Below, piece after piece: positions 54,491-63,400 of a stretch of DNA of 64,000 bases; within the stretch, counting starts at the first letter, position 1, and each line of letters begins with the position of its first letter. The DNA comes from Pontibacter burrus (lineage in GTDB: Bacteria; Bacteroidota; Bacteroidia; Cytophagales; Hymenobacteraceae). Where the stretch lies: positions 248,001 through 312,000 of the forward strand of contig NZ_JAAGWD010000006.1 in NCBI RefSeq assembly GCF_010686685.1, in the 5' to 3' direction. The notes below the pieces were generated by a model. The model was not told the DNA's origin and made no database searches. It saw only the letters and a list, made by a program, of their open reading frames with translations. Both the position numbers and the translations under genes were made by a program.

Positions 54491-55790
54491 CGGTTACCTC
54501 ACCTGGTTTAGAGTTTAACAGTTCTTTTACAAAGTTTGGCAACGCGAAGGCAGCCATATGTATGTCTTCGTTATAATATTTAAGTCCCTGTGCTTTAGAG
54601 AAAGCGGCGGCAGCGTTTACATCAAATTTAAGCGGATGCGCCTCCCCTTTCGAAGAGTAAGAGAAGCTCCAGGTGCCGGTTGGATATGTTGGAATAGCAG
54701 CCAGGTAACAATGTACTTTCTCTGCTCCAAATATTTTCTTGTAAGTATCATATATCTCAACAAAAACGGCACTGTTAAAGCGCGGAGACTCGCTTTGGGT
54801 GATCATGATGCCGTCTTTTGTCAGGCAACGGTATACTTCGCTGTAGAATTCGGCAGTGAACAAACCTTCGCCCGGGCCAACCGGATCTGCTGAGTCAACT
54901 ATAATCAGATCGTATCGCTCGTTTTCGCACTCTTTAATGTACTTAATACCATCTTCAATCAGCAGGTTCAGACGCGGATTAGCAAAGGAAACAGCGGTTT
55001 CCGGCAGGTGCAGCTTGCAGGCTTCAATCACCAGTTCGTCTATCTCTACCAGCGTTACTTCTTCCAGTTGCTCATAGCGCAATAGCTCGCGTACGGTACC
55101 GCCATCGCCACCACCAATTACCAGCGCACGCTTTGCTTTCGGGTTGCTGAACATCGGTACGTGTGTGATCATCTCATGGTAAACGTACTCATCTTTCTGC
55201 GTGCACATTACCATGCCATCCAGTGTAAGCAGGTTACCGTAAGCAAAAGTTTCGTAAACTTCTACGCGCTGGTAAGGAGAATCTTTTTTGTATAGCTGGT
55301 CGCCGGTATGTTTTAAGGAAAGGGCAATATTTTCATCACGTTCTGTAAACCACACATCACGGGTTATTGTACCGATCTTTTCTTCCGGTCGTGGCGACAC
55401 ATCGCGAAGCGACTCCAAATTGAAATCGTTACGTTTTAATAAATTGAGCTGACCACGACGGCACTCCATTGCAGATCCATGGCTCGCTTCAAACGCATCT
55501 TTCAGGTAGTTATAGCTCACCCACGGGTCAACAGAATCGCCACAGGTAAATAGGTCAACAGCCGCATAGCCATATTCAGGCCAAGTATGAATCGCCAGGT
55601 GACTTTCCTGAATCACGACCACGCCAGAAACTCCGTATGGTGAGAAATGGTGAAATGTACTGTTTATAACAGTGGCACCGGCTGTTTCGGCGGCGGCTAC
55701 CATGCTGTTCTCTATATGAACCACGTCATTCATGAGTTCAGGAGAACAGTTGTAAAATTCTACCAGGATATGTCTTCCTAATGCGTTCAT
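54462..55790 (-). CDS. Bifunctional AdoMet decarboxylase-spermidine synthase (SpeD-SpeE fusion)
   Basis: A 442-residue fusion. Residues 1-118 are a prokaryotic AdoMet decarboxylase: Ser63 in [13 protein letters not shown] (self-cleaved to the pyruvoyl group), His68, Cys83 in DLFTCGDS, the same numbers as in Thermotoga SpeD. From about 135 on comes spermidine synthase: [46 protein letters not shown] and [16 protein letters not shown]. No stop or frameshift separates them. One chain would make decarboxylated AdoMet and use it to aminopropylate putrescine. Self-cleavage would leave SpeE attached to the alpha chain. Overlaps the agmatinase gene. Confidence 0.92.
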   Translation of the reverse strand: MNALGRHILVEFYNCSPELMNDVVHIENSMVAAAETAGATVINSTFHHFSPYGVSGVVVIQESHLAIHTWPEYGYAAVDLFTCGDSVDPWVSYNYLKDAFEASHGSAMECRRGQLNLLKRNDFNLESLRDVSPRPEEKIGTITRDVWFTERDENIALSLKHTGDQLYKKDSPYQRVEVYETFAYGNLLTLDGMVMCTQKDEYVYHEMITHVPMFSNPKAKRALVIGGGDGGTVRELLRYEQLEEVTLVEIDELVIEACKLHLPETAVSFANPRLNLLIEDGIKYIKECENERYDLIIVDSADPVGPGEGLFTAEFYSEVYRCLTKDGIMITQSESPRFNSAVFVEIYDTYKKIFGAEKVHCYLAAIPTYPTGTWSFSYSSKGEAHPLKFDVNAAAAFSKAQGLKYYNEDIHMAAFALPNFVKELLNSKPGEVTDEYSAEPTA

Positions 55791-55799
55791 TAATTAAGC

Positions 55800-55832
55800 G
55801 TAAGTTATTGATTGTAAAATTTAGCCGGCAAA
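55800..55832 (-). promoter_or_regulatory. Candidate promoter of the polyamine operon
   Basis: On the minus strand TTTG, 21 bases, TAACTTAC. It ends only 10 bases before the ATG, so a very short leader is implied. Confidence 0.4.
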
Positions 55833-56076
55833 AAAACGAAAACTATACCTATAATCAAAAGTATAATGATCAGCTAAAGGTATACCCCCTGAAAAACAAT
55901 AGGTTGTAAAACAATAAATTACGATTATAAATAGCCAGGAAGGAAACCGGCAGGGATACTATGGCACAGGCACAAACCATAGGCGCAGGCAAGAGCAGAG
56001 CCTGCAGCAGGTAACTATAGCTATGAAATAAACAGGAAGTAGTAAACTATAAAGTAACTATAACTATAGGCAATTA

Positions 56077-56721
56077 TTAAATTGGTCGGTCTTTCTCAAG
56101 GTCAAATGTGCGTATGATTTCCAGTATTTTAAGGAAAGTACCGGTATCGAAGAATAGCAACAATGGTAACTCTACACTCCTGGAGTTATGCGTAAATTTG
56201 GTGATAACGGTAAACACCAGTGGTTGAAACAGCGGGTGCTGAACCAGAATATCTTTCAGCGAATCAGCAATGTGGCTTTTAGGGGCTTTAGGTGGCGAAC
56301 CGTAGATATTTGCTTTCAGGATGTTAGCTAGTTGCGTTACCATAGCGCCTGTAATAATGTTACTGATCTCAAGCAGCAACGACTCTTGCATGGCATTTAC
56401 TTCCCCCTTCTGAACCTCTACCATGTTCAGGCAAAGCTGCGATAACCGTGTGACATGGTCGCTTGAGAACAGCATCAGGGTAGCACCATTAAAGTCACCT
56501 TTAATATCAGACTGGATAATAAAGTGTGTACTCTCATATTGAGCTACCAGTTTCAGCAGTTCCTTTACCTCTATCAGCTGTATATCAGGCACCTTAAGCA
56601 GCACTTTATCTTTTGCAATTGCTGCAAAAGAATCTGCTGCGCGGGCAAGCCCTATATTAAGAATCTCCTTAATAATATCGCGTTCGAGGTCGGTTATGTG
56701 AGGTTCCGTTATATTGGTCAT
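56077..56721 (-). CDS. CheC-like chemotaxis phosphatase
   Basis: A 214-residue CheC/CheX/FliY-family protein. Both phosphatase helices carry the consensus [D/S]xxxExxN: Asp15-Glu19-Asn22 (DIIKEILNIGLARAAD) and Ser114-Glu118-Asn121 (SLLLEISNIITGA). Both sites are intact, so it should dephosphorylate CheY-P. Last gene of the chemosensory operon, 13 bases after CheA. It would replace CheZ, absent in Bacteroidota. Confidence 0.85.
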   Translation of the reverse strand: MTNITEPHITDLERDIIKEILNIGLARAADSFAAIAKDKVLLKVPDIQLIEVKELLKLVAQYESTHFIIQSDIKGDFNGATLMLFSSDHVTRLSQLCLNMVEVQKGEVNAMQESLLLEISNIITGAMVTQLANILKANIYGSPPKAPKSHIADSLKDILVQHPLFQPLVFTVITKFTHNSRSVELPLLLFFDTGTFLKILEIIRTFDLEKDRPI

Positions 56722-56734
56722 GCTATTATAAATT

Positions 56735-58387
56735 TTACTCGGCTGCTACCAGCTGTCTGCGACTAATAAAGTACCTGGTTACGGCTGGCACATCAAGCAC
56801 CAGGCAAACGTTTCCGGAACCGAGTAAGGTTACACCTCCATACAGGTCTATGGCATCCAGTGGCTTGCTCAACGGCTTCACCACGATATCCTGTTGCCTG
56901 TATAGTTTATCTACAATCAAACCTAGCTTCCTGTTATTGTAGGAAACTATAATAATATTCTGTACCAGTCCTTTCAGCCTGGATTTATCACCTAAATTCA
57001 TTTCACGCTCCTTCACGTTCAGGAGCTCGTGCAGGTAAACTACGGTTATGGTTTCGCCAAAAACATCGGCTACCAATACACCGCCAACTTCGTGCAGTTC
57101 GCTTACTTCCATAGCTACCACCTGCTCGGTATGGATCAGTGGAATAGCATAGAAAATTGAATCTACTTCGAAAAGCAATGCACCTTTTACTGCAATAGAT
57201 GTAGGCAGCTGCAGTATAAAGGTAGTCCCCAGCCCTTTTTCCGATTCCACCCAGATGCGCCCACCAATCGCGTCAACAGCATTTTTCACCACGTCCAGGC
57301 CAACACCTCTTCCGGAGAACTCTGTTACTTCTTTAGCTAGCGAAAAACCAGGCTCAAACAGGTAAGAGAGCACTTCGGTAGGCGGTAAATGCTCTACAGC
57401 TGCTGTCGAAAGAAAATTTCTTTCAACAATTGCTTTTCGAACCTGTACGAGATCAATCCCGTTGCCGTCGTCAGAAAGTTGAATCTGTACGTTTTCACGG
57501 TCGTTACGCGCCACCAGCGATAGTTTACCGGTACGTGATTTCCCTTTCTTTTCACGCTGCTCTGGTTTTTCAATTCCGTGTGTAATGGCATTGCGCACCA
57601 GGTGCAGAAGCGAGTCGGTAATAATCTGGAGTATGTTCCGGTCTATCTGAATGTCGTGGCCCGATAGCGCCAGGTCTACTTCTTTTTTTTCGGCAATGGC
57701 TATATCGCGCACTATCCGCGGGAATTTATTGAACAGCGAACCAATGCTTACCAGACGTGCATCCATAATACTATACTGCAGTTCTTCGGTAATGCGGTTC
57801 AGGTGCGAACTCACGGATTTTAGTTCGTCGTTGCCCAGCTCACGGCTGATAGATAAGATCCTGTCTCGGTCTATTACCAGCTCACCAACCAGGTTTAGCA
57901 AATGATCCAGCTTTTTGATCTGGATATACACCAGCTCCGACAACGACAGGTTTTTGGTAGGATTATAGCGCTGTACCTTGGCAAGCTCAATTGTGCTGTC
58001 CGAAAGGTTATCAACTATAATATCCAGGTTACGGAGCAGCACCGGGTCGGGCTCGCCATAGTTTTCGTTGTCGATGTTGTGGATCAGTTCACCTAGCAGG
58101 TCCACGCCTTCAAAAAGTACCGTTACAATCTCGTCGCTGAACTGCAGCTCCTTGTTCCGGATAAGGCTGAAAGCTGTTTCGAGTTTATGGGATACGTCTG
58201 AGATACGGAGATAACCGATGGCCTTGGCATTGGCCTTCAGGTTGTGCAGTAAACGGAAGATCTCCGCCAGCAACTTATCTTCTTGCGGGCGTTTCTCCAG
58301 GTCGCTGATGTGCCGGTTAAGGGCATCAAAATATTCCAGCGCCTCTGCTATAAATATCTCTTTATATTCCTGTTCTCTCGATTTCAT
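56735..58387 (-). CDS. cheA: CheA-type chemotaxis histidine kinase
   Basis: A 550-residue soluble kinase. HPt domain about 1-110 with phospho-His48 (EIFRLLHNLKANAKAIGY; the usual HxxKG has Ala in place of Gly). Then dimerisation helices near 155-210 with the family stretch LNLVGELVIDRDR. ATPase domain: HLVRNAITHGIEKP, LSDDGNGID and GRGVGLDVVKNAV. CheW-like P5 at about 400-545. It lacks room for a separate P2 CheY/CheB docking domain. Start overlaps the CheB stop by 4 bases (ATGA). Confidence 0.93.
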   Translation of the reverse strand: MKSREQEYKEIFIAEALEYFDALNRHISDLEKRPQEDKLLAEIFRLLHNLKANAKAIGYLRISDVSHKLETAFSLIRNKELQFSDEIVTVLFEGVDLLGELIHNIDNENYGEPDPVLLRNLDIIVDNLSDSTIELAKVQRYNPTKNLSLSELVYIQIKKLDHLLNLVGELVIDRDRILSISRELGNDELKSVSSHLNRITEELQYSIMDARLVSIGSLFNKFPRIVRDIAIAEKKEVDLALSGHDIQIDRNILQIITDSLLHLVRNAITHGIEKPEQREKKGKSRTGKLSLVARNDRENVQIQLSDDGNGIDLVQVRKAIVERNFLSTAAVEHLPPTEVLSYLFEPGFSLAKEVTEFSGRGVGLDVVKNAVDAIGGRIWVESEKGLGTTFILQLPTSIAVKGALLFEVDSIFYAIPLIHTEQVVAMEVSELHEVGGVLVADVFGETITVVYLHELLNVKEREMNLGDKSRLKGLVQNIIIVSYNNRKLGLIVDKLYRQQDIVVKPLSKPLDAIDLYGGVTLLGSGNVCLVLDVPAVTRYFISRRQLVAAE

Positions 58388-59493
58388 AAAGTATCGCTGG
58401 TAGCACCAGCGGCAATTTCATTCGCCACAAAGCTGTGTATGAATTGTGGTATCTCCTGTAAGGGCAGCACTACATCTGCTTCCCCGCTCCTGATTACAGA
58501 CCGGGCCATCCCGAATATCTTAGAAGTGGCCTGATCCTGCACAACTATAGTTCCGCCACGCTTACGAATGGCAGTTGCACCCTTTGTACCATCTTTGCCC
58601 ATTCCGGTTAAAACAATGCCTAGTACATTTTTAACAGAGCCAGCCGCCACAGACTGCATTAGCAAATCAACTGAAGGAATTTCGTCTGCCTGCGCTTCTT
58701 CCCCTACAAAGCCAATCTTATAGTTGCCCGTGTTTCCTAAAACAGGGTGTATGATCATGTTCCGACCACCTGGGGCAACTATAAGTTTGTTCTTCCTGAG
58801 AAGTAAACCGCTTCTGCCTTCCTTAACCGTTAAGCTGGTCTGCCGCTGTAACCTCTCCACCAATGATTTGGATAATCCGGCGGGCATGTGCACAGCAGCT
58901 AAGACAGCTGCATTCAATTTATCAGGCAAAGCCTTCACAATCTCCTCTAACGCCTGAGTGCCTCCTGTTGAAGCCCCGATTACAATAACTGTATCCACAA
59001 GTGGTTCAGGCAGATCAGCTTTAGCAACTATAGCATTTGCTTCGGCCAGCATACCTGTCAGCCAATATTGCATGTCCTGTTCCGGTCTGTTGTATACAGC
59101 TTTCACCTGCTTTAAAAGATGGCTGCCAATGCTTCTGTAATCAGGATACTGCCTGTATGCAGGTTTTAAAATAAAGCTATGTACTCCCAGCGAAACCGCT
59201 TTCTGTAGCATTGTATTATTCAGGTCCTGCTTCTTTACCATCAACACTACCGGTACTGCCGCTGCACTGGAAAGTAGCTTTAATGCAAACAGGTGCTTGT
59301 TGCCCGGTAAACTATAGTTTAGCAAAACAACATCAGGCCGCTCCTTCTTCACCAATTTCAGCAGCGACTCAGCATCTGTTGCACACCCAGCTACATTTAT
59401 GGCAGGATCTGCTTCCAGAATGTTAGCCAGAACCAGGCGGGAGTAACTCGATTGGTCTGCCAGTAAAACTTTAATCTTAGCTGCTTGACACAT
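58384..59493 (-). CDS. cheB: CheB methylesterase with degenerate receiver
   Basis: A 369-residue CheB. The C-terminal methylesterase has an intact triad: Ser175 (IGASTGGTQ), His202 (AVHMPAGL), Asp301 (TGMGKDGTKG). The N-terminal receiver lacks key residues: the acidic pair is Ala12-Asp13 instead of Asp-Asp, the phospho-acceptor is Asn59 (VVLLNYSLPG) instead of Asp, and the Ser/Thr site is Lys (VLMVKKQD). Lys110 is kept. Activity therefore is probably not controlled by CheA phosphorylation. Overlaps CheA by 4 bases. Confidence 0.93.
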   Translation of the reverse strand: MCQAAKIKVLLADQSSYSRLVLANILEADPAINVAGCATDAESLLKLVKKERPDVVLLNYSLPGNKHLFALKLLSSAAAVPVVLMVKKQDLNNTMLQKAVSLGVHSFILKPAYRQYPDYRSIGSHLLKQVKAVYNRPEQDMQYWLTGMLAEANAIVAKADLPEPLVDTVIVIGASTGGTQALEEIVKALPDKLNAAVLAAVHMPAGLSKSLVERLQRQTSLTVKEGRSGLLLRKNKLIVAPGGRNMIIHPVLGNTGNYKIGFVGEEAQADEIPSVDLLMQSVAAGSVKNVLGIVLTGMGKDGTKGATAIRKRGGTIVVQDQATSKIFGMARSVIRSGEADVVLPLQEIPQFIHSFVANEIAAGATSDTL

Positions 59494-59528
59494 AGCGCAC
59501 TACACAAACCGAAGCAGAACTATAGTTC

Positions 59529-59894
59529 TTATTCTTCCTTAAGCACCTGACTAACAACCTCCAGCACTTTTTCTTCCGAAAAAGGCTTTACAATATAAGA
59601 TAGTGCGCCATACTCCATCGCCTCGTTTACGATCACCTCCTGACCAACTGCACTCACAATCACCACCTTCATATCTGGCTGTTCGGCTTTAATACCTTTC
59701 AGCACATCCAGGCCGGTGTTGTCTGGAAGAATCACATCCAGTGTAATCAGGTCAGGCTTAAGTTCCTTTGCCAGTTCAAGGGCTGTCTGTCCGTTCGGGG
59801 CTTCCCCAACTACTTCGTAGCCGGCATCCGAAAGCATGTTCTTTAACATGGTACGCATGTAGAAGGAATCATCAACGATCAATATTCTTTTCAT
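59529..59894 (-). CDS. cheY: CheY-type response regulator
   Basis: A 121-residue single receiver domain. Acidic pair Asp8-Asp9 (ILIVDDSFYMR), phospho-acceptor Asp53 (LITLDVILPD), Ser in VIVSAVGQ, Lys in YIVKPFSEE. All five conserved receiver residues are present, in contrast to the CheB receiver next to it. The output target is unknown; no flagellar genes are seen. Lies between CheW and CheB in one operon. Confidence 0.93.
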   Translation of the reverse strand: MKRILIVDDSFYMRTMLKNMLSDAGYEVVGEAPNGQTALELAKELKPDLITLDVILPDNTGLDVLKGIKAEQPDMKVVIVSAVGQEVIVNEAMEYGALSYIVKPFSEEKVLEVVSQVLKEE

Positions 59895-59912
59895 AAGTTA
59901 TGATTTGCTGTT

Positions 59913-60482
59913 TTAGCTTGATAACTGCTTGATCTCATCGCCTGAGAGGATCTTATACATATCCAGTACTATAATCAGGCGGTTATCAACTTTGGCAAGG
60001 CCTTCAATGTAATTTTCCTGCACGGCAATATCCTGCAGAAAAGACGGCGCTTTATCCATCTTGGAAACAGACAGATTCAGCGACTGAGGTACTTCCTTCA
60101 CCACTACTCCAATGCTATACTCTTTGGCTTCGATCACCAGTGTATAGGTTATGCCGTTCTCCGAAGAAGCTGGCACCGGTTTAATGCCGAAGCGCTCTTC
60201 CAGGTCCATGATAGCTATGATATCACCGCGTATGTTGGCCACTCCTTTTACAAAATCAGGTGTGCGCGGCATACGGGTAATACTTGGCGTAACGGTTACT
60301 TCTTTTACCTGCTCTATTTTTATTCCATAGTACTCAGCCCCAAGCTTAAAAACGATCAGGTGCAGGAGCGGCTCGTTGGCTTTGCTCTTTTCCTGTTGTT
60401 CTTTGCCATTGGCAGGTGCAGGCGTATTTTCTTCTACAGGCACAGGTGCTGCCTGTGCCGCAGTATTCTTTTTGCTAGGCAT
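59913..60482 (-). CDS. cheW: CheW coupling protein
   Basis: A 189-residue CheW. The SH3-like CheW fold starts near residue 38 (HLIVFKLGAEYYGIKIEQVKE), with the family RMPRTPDFVKGVANIRGDII and the end KVDNRLIIVLDMYKIL. The N-terminal 35 residues are a Pro/Ala/Glu-rich flexible tail not found in short CheW. The start at 60482 leaves 4 bases to the receptor stop; an upstream Met at 60521 would overlap the receptor gene by 35 bases. It links receptor and CheA. Confidence 0.92.
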   Translation of the reverse strand: MPSKKNTAAQAAPVPVEENTPAPANGKEQQEKSKANEPLLHLIVFKLGAEYYGIKIEQVKEVTVTPSITRMPRTPDFVKGVANIRGDIIAIMDLEERFGIKPVPASSENGITYTLVIEAKEYSIGVVVKEVPQSLNLSVSKMDKAPSFLQDIAVQENYIEGLAKVDNRLIIVLDMYKILSGDEIKQLSS

Positions 60483-60486
60483 TTCC

Positions 60487-63400
60487 TTAGTTACTGTTGT
60501 TATTACCAGATCTGCCTCCACGACCTGTAGCCCGGGTAACGGCGCGTCTGGTTACACCATTGGAAGCAGGTATGGATGTTAATCTTTTAGGCTTAGCCTG
60601 GTTAAAGATGATGTTGCCATCAATAAGTTTAAAGGCCGAAATACTGATCTGTAGGTCGGCAGCAATGTCGTTCAGGTTCTGAGACGATGACGTTAGCTCC
60701 TGCATGGAAGTAGACAACTGCTTGGCTGTACTAGCTACCTGCTGCGTACCAGATGCGGTTTGTTCCGCAATGGCAACCACTTCCTCCACGTACTTCACAA
60801 CATCTCCGATAGATGATTTCTGAACTTCGGTTGCCGTTAAGATGTCCTGTGCCGTTCTCAGCGTTTCGCCGCTGGATGCCGCAATATTTTTGAAAGCGCT
60901 GGATGCTTCGAATGTTGCATTCTTTCCTTTCAATACACGACCTTCCATCGTCGAGATCGCAGTTGCTGCAGAGGCGGTATCTTTTTTCACATCCTCAACC
61001 AGCGTAGCAATTTCGTTAGCTGATTTGCGTGAACCTTCGGCCAGTTTGCGAATCTCTTCCGCTACTACGGCAAAACCGCGGCCTGCCTCACCTGCTCTTG
61101 CCGCCTCAATAGCAGCGTTCAGGGCCAGTAGGTTGGTTTGGGCAGCAATGTCCGTGATTACACCAAGTGATTTGGAGATTTCCTGCGAACGTGTGCTCAG
61201 TACTTCGATGGTTTTAGCTGTAAGAGCTGCTGAACTGGAGATTTCCTCCATGTTCTTCACCACTTCCGCTACTGTTTTCAGACCAATCTGAGAGCTTTCC
61301 TCACCAAGCAACGCTGTTTTGTTCACCACTTCGGCACGGTTGGCAGTCTCTTTCGTACCTTTCATGATCTCTTCGATCAGTTTAAAGGCCTGGTCTGTTT
61401 TTAATGCCTGGTTCTGCGCGCCTTCTGCCATTTGCTGCATGGCAAGCGCCACATCAAGCGTCACCTTGTTCATTTCCAGCCCCTTGCCAGCCATTTCTTC
61501 TGAAGAAGAGCCTACTACGAGCGAGGAATCATTGATTTCACCGAGTAAGGCATTCAGGTTATCAACGGCAAGGTTCAGTGCATTGGCCATATCCAGGATA
61601 TCACCGGCAGTCTGTGCTTCTACTTTCTGGGTTAAATCACCCTCAGAAATCGCTCGTACTACACGTGATACATCAAGCATCGGCGTTACAATAGACTCCA
61701 GCAGATCGTTAAGGGTATCTACCAGTTCTTTCCAGCTACCGCCCACACCTTGCAAGGTGGCACGTTCTGTCAGTTTACCTTCCACACCCGCAACTCTGGC
61801 CACACGCGACACTTCACCAGCCAGTCTGTTCAGGTCAATCACCATCGTGTTGATTGTTTCTGCCAGCTCGGCAACTTCTCCTCGTGCCTCCAGGCTAAGT
61901 TTCTGGGTCAGGTCACCTTTTGATACAGCTGTTACTACTTTAACTATACCACGTACCTGTGTTGTCAGGTTTGATGCCATGGTGTTTACGTTATCGGTCA
62001 GGTCTTTCCAAACACCGCCTACATTCGGTACCGATGCCTGGCCACCCAGTTTACCTTCCGTACCCACTTCGCGTGCCACACGGGTTACCTCACCAGCGAA
62101 GATGTTAAGTGAGTCCACCATTTGGTTCAGGTTCATTTTCAGGTCAGCAAGCTCACCTTTTACATCCACGGATACCTTCTGAGTCAGGTCACCTTTTGCC
62201 ACCGCAGTTGCTACGTTGGCAATGTCGCGTACCTGCAGGGTAAGGTTAGCAGCCATGGTATTTACGTGGTCCGTCAGGTCTTTCCATACTCCCGCTACGT
62301 TCGGAACTATAGCTTGCCCACCTAGCTTACCTTCCGTACCCACTTCGCGTGCCACACGGGTTACCTCGTCAGCAAAAATGTTAAGTGAGTCCACCATCTG
62401 GTTTAGGTTTTCCTTCAGGTCTGCAAGTTCGCCCCGTACATCCACGGATACTTTCTGCGCCAGATCACCTTTTGCCACCGCAGTTGCTACGTTGGCGATG
62501 TCACGCACCTGGTTAGTCAGGTTGCCTGCCATCAGGTTTACGTTCTCGGTCAGTTCTTTCCAGATACCGGCCACGTTCGGCACGTTTGCCTGACCACCTA
62601 ATATTCCTTCTGTACCTACCTCACGTGCCACACGCGATACTTCCGCGCCAAACACATTCAGTCGGTCCACCATTTCATTCAATATATCCTTCAGGTCACC
62701 AAGTTCGCCTTTCACATCCACAGATACCTTCTGCGTCAGGTCGCCTTTCGCCACAGCGGTTGCTACGTTGGCAATGTCGCGTACCTGGTTCGTCAGGTTC
62801 GAGGCCATCAGGTTCACGTTCTCCGTGAGCTCTTTCCAGGTTCCTTCTACTTTTGGCACATTCGCCTGGCCACCCAGTTTACCTTCCGTACCCACTTCGC
62901 GTGCCACACGGGTTACCTCACCGGCAAAAATGTTAAGTGAGTCCACCATCTGGTTGATGATGTCTTTCAGCTCGGCCATCTCGCCGCGTACATTCACTGT
63001 TATTTTCTGGGTCAGGTCACCTTTTGCTACCGCTGTCGATACGTTTGCAATATCACGCATCTGAGAGGTAAGGTTGCTGGCCATAGTATTCACATTGTCG
63101 GTCAGTTCTTTCCAAACGCCGCCTACATTAGGCACCTTTGCCTGGCCGCCCAGTCTTCCTTCTGTACCTACTTCGCGTGCCACACGGGTTACCTCATCAG
63201 CGAAGATGTTGAGCGAATCCACCATCTGGTTTACGTTGTCCTTCAGTTGGGCAATTTCACCGCGTGAGGCTACAGAAACTTTCTGGGTCAGGTCACCTTT
63301 CGCAACGGCTGTGGATACGTTAGCAATATCACGAACCTGCAGGGTAAGGTTGGCTGCCATGGTATTCACGTTATCGGTCAGGTCTTTCCATACACCGGCA

